Below, piece after piece: positions 46,674 through 55,531 of a stretch of DNA of 64,000 nucleotides; positions within the stretch are counted from its first letter, which is position 1; every line of letters begins with the position of its first letter. Made by a program: the position numbers and the translations under genes. The notes under the pieces were generated by a model, which saw nothing but the letters and a program-made list of their open reading frames with translations, was not told where the DNA came from and searched no databases. The stretch lies in assembly GCF_003399765.1 (NCBI RefSeq), contig NZ_NFZV01000008.1, forward strand, positions 1 to 64,000. Reading direction: 5' to 3'. The stretch is from Alkalilimnicola ehrlichii. GTDB taxonomy: Bacteria; Pseudomonadota; Gammaproteobacteria; Nitrococcales; AK92.

Positions 46674-46846
46674 TTCGACAGTCGCGCCTCAGCCTGCTCC
46701 TGGGTCAACGTCCCTTCGGTCCGGGCACGGGCCTCGCCGCGCTTGATCTTCTCCAGCACGTACAGGTGGTACTGGATGTCCTCGTAGGTGCTGTCGTCCG
46801 GCAGATTCTTCAGCAGCTGCTCGACGTCCTGCTTGGCGGTTTGCAT
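46658..46846 (-). CDS. Antitoxin of the RelE/ParE pair
   Basis: A 62-residue acidic helical protein (MQTAKQDVEQLLKNLPDD, EDIQYHLYVLEKIKRGEARA, LTQEQAEARLSKWL), of the type that commonly precedes RelE/ParE toxins in proteobacteria. It should bind and neutralise the toxin and repress the operon. ATG 46846 has a GAGGACGCGCGC spacing and gives the usual MQT start; ATG 46885 with GGAGA is a possible longer start. Confidence 0.8.
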   Translation of the reverse strand: MQTAKQDVEQLLKNLPDDSTYEDIQYHLYVLEKIKRGEARARTEGTLTQEQAEARLSKWLTK

Positions 46847-46929
46847 GCGCGCGTCCTCGTATTCGGTAGGCTTTGGGGTAAGCATATCAGGGAGTCTCCT
46901 CGGCTTCATGGTCTTCGTCGGCCTCGCGC

Positions 46930-46996
46930 TCAAGGGCAAGGGATCGGCCGCCGACTCATGGAAGAGGCGCTACAATGCCGGCGCGATCTTACCTTC
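46930..46996 (+). repeat. Distal copy of the 67-bp direct repeat (acetyltransferase fragment)
   Basis: A fragment of the GNAT gene without start or stop, 813 bp from the parent copy. It joins directly onto the right 26-bp repeat, sharing 8 bases. Confidence 0.9.
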
Positions 46997-47014
46997 GCCC
47001 AGTGGGCCGGGCGG
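46989..47014 (+). repeat. Right copy of the 26-bp direct repeat flanking the toxin-antitoxin pair
   Basis: Two mismatches to 46323-46348. The pair brackets about 640 bp that contain the toxin-antitoxin operon. Confidence 0.85.
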
Positions 47015-47053
47015 CTGCCCTGACCGCCGGCCGGCCCGTTAGATAGCGGGGCC

Positions 47054-47692
47054 TTAATCGTCCTTTTGTTTGGTACCGAAAATGCGATCGCCGGCATCTC
47101 CCAGGCCTGGCATGATATAGCCATTTTCGTTCAAACCCCGATCGACCGCCGCCGCATAGATAACAACGTCCGGGTGTTCGGCTTCGACCGCACGAAGACC
47201 TTCGGGCGCGGCCACTAATACAAGAGCCCGGATCTCGCGACAACCGGCCTTCTTAAGCATGTCGATCGTCGCAATCATAGAGCCGCCGGTAGCCAGCATC
47301 GGATCGACGATCAACGCTAACCGCTGATCCAACTCGCCCACCAGCTTTTCTAAATAAGCATGCGCTTGTAGCGTCTCTTCGTTACGCACAACGCCGACCG
47401 CACTTACTTTGGCCCCAGGAATGAGGTTCAACACCCCATCCAACATGCCTATACCCGCGCGCAAAATCGGCACGACGGTAATTTTCTTACCCGCCAGTCG
47501 CTCCACCTCCACCGGGCCGGCCCACCCCTGGATGGTATGCGGCTCAAGTTGAAGGTCTTTCGTGGCTTCGTAGGTCAGCAACGCGCCGACCTCCTGCGCC
47601 AACTCGCGAAAGCTCTTCGTGCTGGTATCGATTTTCCGCATGATCCCCAGCTTATGACGAATCAAGGGATGGCGTATTTCTTCGATGGGCAT
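47054..47692 (-). CDS. upp: Uracil phosphoribosyltransferase
   Basis: A 212-residue enzyme of pyrimidine salvage, making UMP from uracil and [43 protein letters not shown], the PRPP loop [20 protein letters not shown] and the uracil-binding [16 protein letters not shown] are all intact. ATG 47692 gives the normal N-terminus; an upstream extension is not used in relatives. The usual partner, a uracil permease, is not adjacent. The gene ends 40 bp from the repeated acetyltransferase fragment. Confidence 0.96.
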   Translation of the reverse strand: MPIEEIRHPLIRHKLGIMRKIDTSTKSFRELAQEVGALLTYEATKDLQLEPHTIQGWAGPVEVERLAGKKITVVPILRAGIGMLDGVLNLIPGAKVSAVGVVRNEETLQAHAYLEKLVGELDQRLALIVDPMLATGGSMIATIDMLKKAGCREIRALVLVAAPEGLRAVEAEHPDVVIYAAAVDRGLNENGYIMPGLGDAGDRIFGTKQKDD

Positions 47693-47929
47693 CAGTCTGA
47701 ATCCCGGCAGCTTATGGGTGAAGGGCCAGTATGGTACGACAACCCGTTTCTTTAACAAGTTCGGGGCATCGGGGCGGCCCTAGAGATACATCAGAAATGT
47801 GTTGCAACCAAGCGACATAAAAAACATGCTCAGTTACACGCGCCATATTAGGCAACTTATATACTAACGAAACACTCTCAAGTACATGCTCGCCCATAAT
47901 GGCCTACAGCGCGCATCTCCTCCCGTTGA

Positions 47930-48355
47930 AAAAGCCTGCCAAGACAGGAAACCAGCCAAACAAAGCTAGAAAAATCCTCCCTTACAAAAAACACAATCCC
48001 TACCTCATCAAAGGCATATGAAAATCAACAAAACCAAAAAAACAAACAAAAGCCAAGAAAAAAACAAATTTACATAACAAACAAAGCCCAAAAAAAATAC
48101 AACCAAGCAACAAACAAATCACCATAAAAATCGCATAAAAATAGGCCTGTCGCCGAAAACAGACAATGCTTTTTCCAAAAAATACAAACACACAACCCAA
48201 TGTTGGCACTCGATATTTTCTGGACTATGCTTCTTGACAGGCGGCAGGTTTAGCAAAATACGAGCAACAATCGGCGATCACACAAACCGAACCTATTGCA
48301 CCAACCTAGAACCGCCATCTACCCACAACACCAACAAACAAATAAGGAAAACCTA
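47930..48355 (+). other. A/C-rich, G/T-poor leader region before the PETase-like gene
   Basis: Between upp and the hydrolase lie about 660 bp without a convincing gene. From about 47930 to 48200 the plus strand is made almost wholly of A and C with many A-runs (aaaaccaaaaaaacaaac), far lower in GC than all neighbours. The same bias returns just before the hydrolase start (accaacaaacaaataagg). A hydrophobic Phe/Cys-rich frame on the minus strand here is a composition artefact. This may be a long unstructured 5' leader, a bent-DNA promoter region, or foreign DNA. Confidence 0.6.
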
Positions 48356-49291
48356 ATGATAAAACAACACAAAGGAAATCTATTGCTATCTCTGCTGGCG
48401 GCGGGTTCGCTGTTGATCTCGGCAGCCGCATTTGCCATGAACCCCGACGATGGCTATAGCGGCCTAGCCGCAGCATGCGACAATTCTGAAGGTTGTGGCT
48501 TTGCCCGCGGCCCCGATCCGTCGGTGGATTTTCTGGAAGCGGACCGCGGGCCTTATCGCGTAAGCACTAGCCGGGTGTCCAGTTTAGTTGGCGGCTTTGG
48601 TGGCGGCACGATTCACTATCCGACCAGCGCGGAAGGCACCATGGCAGCGATCGTTGTCATTCCAGGCTATATATCCTCGGAAGGGTCCATCGAATGGTGG
48701 GGCCCGAAACTGGCTTCGCACGGTTTCGTTGTCCTGACCATCGACACCCGCACGGGCTTTGATCAACCGCCGAGCCGGGCACGCCAGATCAACAACGCAC
48801 TGGATTATCTGCTTGAGCAAAACGATAGGTCGCGTAGCGACATCTACGGCATGATCGACCCGGATCGTCTTGGCGTAATCGGCTGGTCCATGGGCGGCGG
48901 TGGTACGCTTCGGGTCGGCACCGAAGGCCGCATCCGCGCAGCCATTCCGCTAGCACCGTGGGACACGACTCGCAGGCACGCGCGCGACGCTCAAGCGCCG
49001 ACGCTGATCTTCGCCTGTCAGCTAGATGCCGTCGCGCCGGTCGGTCTGCATGCCTCGCCGTTCTACGACAACCTGCCGGACTCGATTCCGAAGGCTTACG
49101 TCGAAATCAACAATGGCACTCATTGGTGCGCCAATGGCGACAATCGGCATAACGATGTACTCAGCCGCTACGGGATATCTTGGATGAAGCTGCATCTCGA
49201 CGAGGACGAACGCTACAAACCGTTCCTGTGCGACGTCGACCACACTGCCGATCGGCAAATTTCCGACTATCGCGGCAACTGCCCGTACTAA
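48356..49291 (+). CDS. Secreted PETase-like polyester hydrolase (cutinase/dienelactone-hydrolase fold)
   Basis: A 311-residue secreted alpha/beta hydrolase with a signal peptide (about 1-27, ending AAAFA). It matches the Ideonella PETase layout block by block: [90 protein letters not shown]. The triad is Ser178, Asp224, His256; Tyr105 and Trp202 match the substrate clamp. Cys221/Cys258 fit the extra PETase disulfide and Cys292/Cys309 the common one; Cys41/Cys47 are additional. The wild-type PETase Ser214 site is His232 here, and the residue after the triad His is Trp257. An AAGGAAAACC site precedes ATG 48356. Ester polymers are the likely substrate; PET activity is not shown. Confidence 0.9.
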   Translation: MIKQHKGNLLLSLLAAGSLLISAAAFAMNPDDGYSGLAAACDNSEGCGFARGPDPSVDFLEADRGPYRVSTSRVSSLVGGFGGGTIHYPTSAEGTMAAIVVIPGYISSEGSIEWWGPKLASHGFVVLTIDTRTGFDQPPSRARQINNALDYLLEQNDRSRSDIYGMIDPDRLGVIGWSMGGGGTLRVGTEGRIRAAIPLAPWDTTRRHARDAQAPTLIFACQLDAVAPVGLHASPFYDNLPDSIPKAYVEINNGTHWCANGDNRHNDVLSRYGISWMKLHLDEDERYKPFLCDVDHTADRQISDYRGNCPY

Positions 49292-49303
49292 ACGCTACGC
49301 CCT

Positions 49304-49338
49304 CGCTGAAGCAAGCTCCTCCGGAGCTTGCTTCAGCG
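49304..49338 (+). terminator. Intrinsic terminator after the PETase-like gene
   Basis: A 16-bp perfect stem (49304-49319 with 49323-49338) with a 3-base loop, followed by ctttgtg, 13 bp beyond the stop. It should end the hydrolase transcript, which is therefore probably monocistronic. Confidence 0.85.
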
Positions 49339-49518
49339 CTTTGTGCAACCAACGCGCTATACGGCGCCCGCTACACCGCCATCGGTCTACGTTAAACCGC
49401 GTTTCGCGCCGCCCATCCGCCATTCCGTCCCATAACGAAAGCAACACGGGCGGGCCGTCACCCATAATAGAACAGGTAAAGCGAGAGCTTGTTGGCCGAT
49501 TGGACGGAGAATCTGCGC

Positions 49519-49988
49519 GTGACCACACCCATCATCATACTTGTGCTAATGACGGCGCCTTATCTATTTGCTCGCGCCTTATCAAGCCTTACTCATCGCG
49601 ATCTCGACCTCCGGGGGGCTGCCGCCTTAGGGCTTGGCATTTTGTTTATCTTCTTCGGTATAGGGCACTTTGTTGAAACGGACGCCATGGCGCACATGCT
49701 ACCCACCTGGGTGCCCGAACGGGTACTACTCGTATATCTGACAGGGCTATTGGAGTTTACGATCGCAGTCGGTTTCTTTATACCTCGTTACCGGCGAGCG
49801 GCAGGCTTTGTTGCAGCCGCCGTGCTCATTTTGTTCTTCCCCGCCAACATTTACGCGGCGATTCATCATGTTCCGATGGGGGGCACGCGTGGGGGCCAAC
49901 GTACCTTTTCATCCGCGCCCCACTTCAAGTCATCGTCCTGCTATGGGTGTATTGGTTTACGATTAGGAATCGGCTCGCGGATCGCTGA
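49519..49988 (+). pseudogene. DoxX-like small membrane protein, frame broken once
   Basis: About 156 residues with four hydrophobic segments (TTPIIILVLMTAPYLFAR, GLGILFIFFGIGHFVETDAM, VLLVYLTGLLEFTIAVGFF, AAGFVAAAVLILFFPANIYA). FGIGHF and the NIYAAIHHVPMGG loop are typical of DoxX-like proteins. After the G6 run at 49878-49883 the frame slips; an extra G gives HAWGPTYLFIRAPLQVIVLL and ends at 49988. GTG 49519 with GGAG upstream is chosen over a TTG at 49489. The role is unknown; DoxX-like proteins occur in redox and respiratory contexts. Confidence 0.7.
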
Positions 49989-49994
49989 CACGAT

Positions 49995-50034
49995 GAGTAC
50001 GGCTTCAGGCTACCCTAAGTCTGAAGCCGTACTC
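49995..50034. terminator. Bidirectional hairpin between convergent genes
   Basis: A 14-bp perfect stem (gagtacggcttcag at 49995-50008, complement at 50021-50034) with a 12-base loop. The stop of the phosphodiesterase gene lies in the loop, and the DoxX-like stop is 7 bp to the left, so one structure may serve both transcripts. Confidence 0.7.
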
Positions 50035-52352
50035 GTCCTGGCTTTCAACCACGCGATCAGCTCATCCGCCATTAGCGGTTTAGAAAACCAGAACCCCTGC
50101 ACCTCGTCGCACCCTTTAGCGCGCAGCATCGTCAGCTGTTGCTCGGTTTCCACACCCTCCGCTATTACCCGCAACCCAAGCCCATGGGACAGGGTAATGA
50201 TGGCTTCCACGATGCGCTCGGTTTGTGCGCTGGCCTCCAATGCGGTGACGAAGCTTCTGTCGAGCTTGAGGCGATCCACAGGCAGTCGCTGCAAATACGT
50301 TAAAGAGGAATAACCCGTTCCGAAATCATCGATAGCGACACAGACCCCCAGATCCCGAAGTTGTTGCAGCGTAACCGACGAGGCGCCGATATCGTCGATA
50401 AAGGTACTCTCTGTCACTTCCAGTTCAAGCTGCGCAGGCTTGATGTCATAGCGTTTGAGAGTGTCTCTAAACTGCTCGACCAGATCTGCTTGTTTCAGCT
50501 GCACCGGCGAAAGATTAACGGCAACCGTCGGCATCCGCAGGCCGGCATTGTTCCATGCCTTGAGTTGACGACAGGCCTCCGCGAAAACCCACGCTCCGAT
50601 GGGAACGATCATACCGCTGCGCTCCGCTTCCGCTATAAACGCCGCCGGTCCAATCAAGCCTTTTTCCGGATGGCGCCAGCGTATCAAAGCTTCTAAGCCG
50701 GCTAAACGCTGTGTCGCCAGATCGATCTTCGGCTGGTAAACAAGCTGGAATTCGCCGGCTTCCGTCGCCTGCTTTAGATCTCGCATCAACGCTTTCGACG
50801 CCAGGTAGCCCTGATACATTTCGGAAACGTAGAAGGTATAACCGCCGCCCTCCACCACATGCTGCCGGGCAAGGTCGGCATTGCGCATCAGCGCATCGTA
50901 AGTTGTCGCATTCGGCGGATACAACGTAATGCCGATGCGGATGTGTAGCGAAATCGCACGCTCTTCTACCCTTACCGGCTCGGCGAACGCCTCAATCAAC
51001 CTTCGCGCCAGACCCTCGGCATCGGCCTTATCGCTAACATCCGGCTGCACGATCGCGAACTGATCGCCATAGAGCCGAGCCAGCAAGCCGTCAGGCGGCA
51101 ACACTTCACGAAGGCGTTTTGCGACGACACGGATCACCGCGTCACCCGCCGCGATTCCCCATACCCGGTTTACCTTCTTAAAGTCGACGATATCAAGCAC
51201 ATGCAGGGCGATAATTTCACCGGCATCGAGTGTGGCACGTTGCTCTTCTTCCAGTAAATTTTCGAAATAGTGTCGATTGGGAAGGCCGGTTAACGGATCG
51301 TGCCGACCCAAGAAGCGGATATGCTCGGCATCGCGCTGCTCTGCCTCCATCTGCCAAAGAAGGCGCCGCCTGAGTATCGCGCTAACCCAGACCAATGCCA
51401 CCAGCAGCGCAAGCAAGCCAGTACCAAGGCCGGTATAATAAGCCACCGCCAGATTGACCAACCTAACGCCGGCCGCATCGAGTTCCTCGGCCCCACGTCC
51501 AAGGATGGCCTCCAGCTCGAGAATGTAACGGCTGGACAGTAAAAACCATTGCATCGCCGCTTGCTCATCCGGCATCGTCAACTGCAACGGGTCCAGCAAC
51601 CGTTCCCGAAAAGCTTGCAACTCGATGGCGTAGGGATTTTCGGACGCGATTTCGTACAGTTGGCGGTCTACACTGCCCACCGGAGACATCCGCAACTGGT
51701 CAAGGAGTGCCTCCTGTAACGCTAGATTATTGGCCAGTGTTTGGGCATCGGCTTCGTTAGCACCGGGCGTTCCAAGTAATACCGCCCCCAGACTGCGCTC
51801 CCTCGCCGAATACTCGATAAACGTCATCAAACGCTGGAAGCTTACGACCTGCGTTGCCAGCTCCGGCACGGAGATATCCAACGCAACCGCGTCTATCACC
51901 TGCGAGAGGCGCTTTATGATCCGCGTATAGGCCTCCACGGTCGCCGAAGGCGCCGCCCCTTGATCAGCCCTGCTTCGCAGCATGGAAAGCTCGTCCAGTG
52001 CCGCTAACGCCATATTCAGCTCTAACGGCAACGCACCGCTGTCGTATTCGGTTCGAAAACGCTCAAACAGGCGCTCGGCTTCATCCAGCCGCCGGTCGGT
52101 CACCTCCCGCCGTTCCGGCACCAGCTCGGCAAACCCCGGCACCCCGCTAAGAGCCACCGCTGTTGCGCCGCGCTCGTCTTGCAGCGCGCTGATGATTGAA
52201 CTCACGCCGATCGCAAGCTCGGTTAATTGTTCCACCCGCTGCACCCGCTGCAAGCTCTCCCCCCACTGCAACGTTAGAACTAGCGCTAAGAACAAACATC
52301 CGACCAATGGCAGGGCAACGGCGACCGCGGAGCGCTTGGCTATCTCCCGCAT
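50010..52352 (-). CDS. NIT-domain c-di-GMP phosphodiesterase (degenerate GGDEF + EAL)
   Basis: A 780-residue membrane protein. A first helix (AVALPLVGCLFLALVLTLQW) leads to a periplasmic nitrate/nitrite-sensing NIT domain (LQDERGATAVALSG, SARERSLGAVLLGTPGANE), then a second helix near 320 (TGLGTGLLALLVALVWVSA). The GGDEF domain is degenerate: YGDQF replaces GGDEF, so no cyclase activity is expected. The EAL domain is complete (LEALIRWRHPEKG, NLSPVQL, EVTES, IDDFGTGYSSLTYL, AEGVET, QGFWFSKPL). It should degrade c-di-GMP in response to a nitrogen oxyanion or similar ligand. ATG 52352 lies 5 bases after GAGG. Confidence 0.9.
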   Translation of the reverse strand: MREIAKRSAVAVALPLVGCLFLALVLTLQWGESLQRVQRVEQLTELAIGVSSIISALQDERGATAVALSGVPGFAELVPERREVTDRRLDEAERLFERFRTEYDSGALPLELNMALAALDELSMLRSRADQGAAPSATVEAYTRIIKRLSQVIDAVALDISVPELATQVVSFQRLMTFIEYSARERSLGAVLLGTPGANEADAQTLANNLALQEALLDQLRMSPVGSVDRQLYEIASENPYAIELQAFRERLLDPLQLTMPDEQAAMQWFLLSSRYILELEAILGRGAEELDAAGVRLVNLAVAYYTGLGTGLLALLVALVWVSAILRRRLLWQMEAEQRDAEHIRFLGRHDPLTGLPNRHYFENLLEEEQRATLDAGEIIALHVLDIVDFKKVNRVWGIAAGDAVIRVVAKRLREVLPPDGLLARLYGDQFAIVQPDVSDKADAEGLARRLIEAFAEPVRVEERAISLHIRIGITLYPPNATTYDALMRNADLARQHVVEGGGYTFYVSEMYQGYLASKALMRDLKQATEAGEFQLVYQPKIDLATQRLAGLEALIRWRHPEKGLIGPAAFIAEAERSGMIVPIGAWVFAEACRQLKAWNNAGLRMPTVAVNLSPVQLKQADLVEQFRDTLKRYDIKPAQLELEVTESTFIDDIGASSVTLQQLRDLGVCVAIDDFGTGYSSLTYLQRLPVDRLKLDRSFVTALEASAQTERIVEAIITLSHGLGLRVIAEGVETEQQLTMLRAKGCDEVQGFWFSKPLMADELIAWLKARTSTASDLG

Positions 52353-52535
52353 AATCACCTCGTATTTTTGCCGGTGCCGCTAAGACAGAACGTAGGCGCT
52401 TACTTAAAACACCTACCGGGCACAGGGCATTGCGCTGCATTCCAGCAGCTCCGAAGGTTCTCGGGGTATTCGCTGAAGATAGCAAGTACCCCATCCAAGC
52501 GCAGCCATACATCTTGATTCTTGCCTCCAATAGGA

Positions 52536-52555
52536 GATAATAAGAATCATTATTA
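52536..52555. promoter_or_regulatory. Fur-like box upstream of the DUF6746 gene
   Basis: gataataagaatcattatta matches the 19-bp Fur consensus at 16 positions. It lies about 85 bp before the DUF6746 start, where a promoter would be, so iron repression is likely. Confidence 0.7.
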
Positions 52556-52639
52556 CTTAAACGTCTTAAACCCTTCCCGGCTCGATAGGCACGTCGCCTG
52601 TCGAAATCCAACAACAAAAACGGTTTCAAGGAGTTACCA

Positions 52640-53002
52640 ATGAAGCGCTTTATATTAGCAACCGCACTCTTAATGACGGCGACCGCCACCGCTGGAGAAC
52701 GAGTGGATCATTTCCAGGGGCTTCCGGCCGAATCCTTAGAGCAGGCAGTCGCCAACTTCTCCGAGTACAACGTACGGTTAGCAGCCATACTCGAAAACGA
52801 CACCCTGACGGCTGAGGACATGCACCGGATTCACGAGCTGACGTATACGCTGGAAAACGCGCTGGAGAAGATCAACGCCGACCTAACCGCACTGGCAGAC
52901 ACCCTAGAAGAACTGCATGTGGCATCGGAAACCGCCCAGTATGAAGCAGCCCAACAATTCGGTGCCGCCTATTTGGAAAAAGCGCGCAAAGTCATCCCCT
53001 AA
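52640..53002 (+). CDS. DUF6746-like periplasmic protein
   Basis: A 120-residue protein with a signal peptide (MKRFILATALLMTATATA-GE) and a helical mature part: RVDHFQGLPAESLEQAVANF, MHRIHELTYTLENALEKINA. This matches, from memory, the DUF6746 family, small periplasmic proteins often next to iron-regulated TonB receptors. A Fur-like box upstream and a TonB receptor downstream fit that setting. AAGGAG precedes the ATG. The function is unknown; a periplasmic metal-carrier or receptor-helper role is speculative. Confidence 0.75.
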   Translation: MKRFILATALLMTATATAGERVDHFQGLPAESLEQAVANFSEYNVRLAAILENDTLTAEDMHRIHELTYTLENALEKINADLTALADTLEELHVASETAQYEAAQQFGAAYLEKARKVIP

Positions 53003-53138
53003 CGCACTTCCGCCCCCTGGTTTGCCACTGTTTGCGGCCGCTTGACCAACGCAGTGGCAAACCTCCGCCTTAATAACTCCCCTTTCTGCTTCGCAAGCAA
53101 TTCGCATACATCTATCCGCTCAAGCGATAATTGCACTA

Positions 53139-53157
53139 GCAAATGCTAATCATTATT
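53139..53157. promoter_or_regulatory. Fur-like box upstream of the second TonB receptor
   Basis: gcaaatgctaatcattatt matches the Fur consensus at 15 of 19 positions. It lies about 105 bp before the receptor ATG. Together with the box at 52536 it makes this an iron-responsive cluster. Confidence 0.65.
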
Positions 53158-53263
53158 ATTTTCACCCATCAGAACTGACGGGCAACGCCGAGCATCCATC
53201 GGTCAAGAACCCGCTTCTCTCCGCTTCCTTGGGCACATCGATATAACGAAGAAAGGTTACCGT

Positions 53264-55413
53264 ATGGGAATATTCACTAAAGCGCGGGGATCTTGGCTGA
53301 CACCGGTTGTCCTAGCGTGCGGCATTCCGGGCACTGCGCTTTCCGTCGCCGCTGCCGAAGAGAGCGGCGCCCATTCCGCGTCTTTATCGCCCCTTGTCGT
53401 CTCTACCACCCGGAGCCGCGTTAGCGAGGGCCAAACGCCGCAGAAGGTCACGATAATCAGCCGCGAGCAGATCGAACAACAACTAGCTATCACCAGCGAC
53501 CGAGGCCAAATCCTCAGCAATCTAATTCCCGGCTACTCCACCAGCCGCCAGAAAATGACAAACTCCGGCGAAACCTTCCGAGGCCGCTCACCGCTCTTTC
53601 TTGTCGATGGCGTCCCGCAATCTACGCCTCTGCGCGATAGTTCGCGGGACAGCTACACCATCGACCTGGACATGGTCGAGCGCATCGAGGTTATCCACGG
53701 CGCCAGTGCCGAACACGGGCTTGGCGCCACCGGGGGTATTATTAACTTTGTCACTCGGCGCGCGACGAAGGAGCATCGAGGCAGCACGTTTCAGCCAGCG
53801 TCACGGCCGGTAACGACTTCGGCTCGGAAGGCCTTGGCCACAAAGTGGGCTACCGAACCAGCGGTCAGCGAGGCAACTTGGACTATGTCGGGGCCGTAAG
53901 CCGCCAAGAGCACGGCGCCTTCTTCGACGGCGGCGGCCGACGGATAGGGATGGAGACGGTCCAGGGGGAAATTCAGGATTCAATCAGCTACGACATGTTC
54001 GGCAAACTGGGGTATTGGCTGGACGACGACCAAAATATCGAGTTGTCCGTTAACCACTTCGAAATGAACAACAAGGGCAACTACATTACGGTGGACGGCG
54101 ACCGCTCCACCGGCACCCCGACGAGTGCTCGCCGCGGCACGCCGGAAGGCCAAACGCCCTATAATCGGGCGGCAACCGTCAACCTTGCCTATAGCCACAG
54201 CGACTGGTTCGGCAATGCCTTGGAGACGCAAATCTATTACCAACGGTTCCGCGCTCAATTCGGCACCACACCGCACTTTCCGTTCGAAGACGACCAGGGC
54301 AACCAGCGGCGCGATCAATCGCGCAACGAATCGGACAAACTGGGCGCCAAGCTAACGCTACGACGGAGCGACTTGCTCAACGGTCGCCTATCGCTGGCGA
54401 CCGGCGTTGACCTGCTGCAAGACGAAACCCGGCAAAAACTCGTGCAAACCAACCGCGACTACGTTCCGGAAAGCCAATTCCGCAACTATGCGGCATTCCT
54501 GCAAGGCCATTTCCGCCTATTACCCCCGCTTACGCTTCACGCCGGGGTACGCCACGAATACGCACAGCTCAATGTCGACACGTTTCAAACCCTCGACCGC
54601 GGCAACGTCAGAGAAGACTTAGTCACCGTCGCCGGAGGAGCCCCCAGCTTTGACGAAACGTTGTTCAACGTCGGCGCTGTCTTTCAGGTCACGCAGTGGG
54701 CGCAACTGTTTGCCAACTACTCGGAAGGTTTCGGGATGCCGGACGTGGGCCGCGTGCTACGCAGCATCGACGAGCCTGGGCAAAATGTCGACGACCTGCT
54801 GGAGCTGACGCCCATTGTCACCGACAACATCGAAATCGGCACCCGCATCAACTGGCGCCTGGCGAGTATCGAACTCAGCTACTACGAGTCCAACTCCGAC
54901 CTTGGCGAACGCCTCACGCAAGAAAACGGCGTGTTCGTCGGTAGCCGCGAAAAAACCGAAATCCAAGGCGTGGAGCTCAGCGGCCAACTGCAACTGAGCG
55001 ACGCCCAACGCCTTGGAGTAGCCTATGCACGCAATCGAGGCAAATCCGATACCACCGGCGACGGCCGCACCGATACCAAGCTCACCGGCATGAACATCGC
55101 CCCCGAGCGACTTTCTCTGAGCTGGGACGCTCACTGGGGAGAACGACTTGCTACGCGGGTACAGGCGAATCATTACTTCAGCGGCCGCTTTAGCGATCAG
55201 ACCCACGCGAATCTGCAACGCTTCGACGGCTACAGCTTGGTCGACGCCTCGCTGTCGTATCGCTTGCCGACGGGACGGATGAGCTTAGGCATCGAGAACC
55301 TGCTGGACGAGCGCTACTTCACCTACTACTCGCAAACCGCGCGCGACGGCGACGACCAATACTTCAAGGGGCGTGGACGCAGCGCGACGCTCGGCTATCA
55401 GCTCGACTTCTAA
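53264..55413 (+). pseudogene. TonB-dependent outer-membrane receptor (iron/siderophore type), frame broken once
   Basis: About 717 residues. After a signal peptide come a TonB-box region (LSPLVVSTTRSRVSEGQTPQ), the plug (IEQQLAITSDRGQILSNLIP, LFLVDGVPQSTPL, MVERIEVIHGASAEHGLGA) and the barrel (ALFANYSEGF-like QLFANYSEGFGMPDVGRVLR, SLGIENLLDERYFTYYSQ) ending in Phe. The frame slips near 53782; one missing C would read GQHVSASVTAGNDFGSEGLG. The plug style with IEQ...ILSNLIPGYS resembles ferric-siderophore receptors of the FhuA/aerobactin type. A Fur-like box lies upstream, so it is probably iron-repressed. Confidence 0.83.
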
Positions 55414-55453
55414 GCCGGCAAAACGCATTCAGCGGCGGTAAGTTCAAAATGCT

Positions 55454-55494
55454 CCCCCGGCCTTGCCGGCCATAAGCGCTTGGCAAGCCGGGGG
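55454..55494. terminator. Likely bidirectional terminator between receptor and kinase genes
   Basis: cccccggccttgcc (55454-55467) pairs with ggcaagccggggg (55482-55494) with one bulged base and a 14-base loop. It lies between two convergent genes. Confidence 0.5.
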
Positions 55495-55531
55495 GCGCAG
55501 CTCTGTCCGCACGAGAGAGGCAACGCAAACC

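Noticed and set aside
48000-48209. A 69-residue minus-strand frame rich in Phe, Cys and Leu, looking like a small membrane protein
   Set aside because: It is read from the complement of an A/C-rich stretch, so Phe, Leu, Cys and Val codons arise from composition alone. There is no ribosome site and no family likeness.
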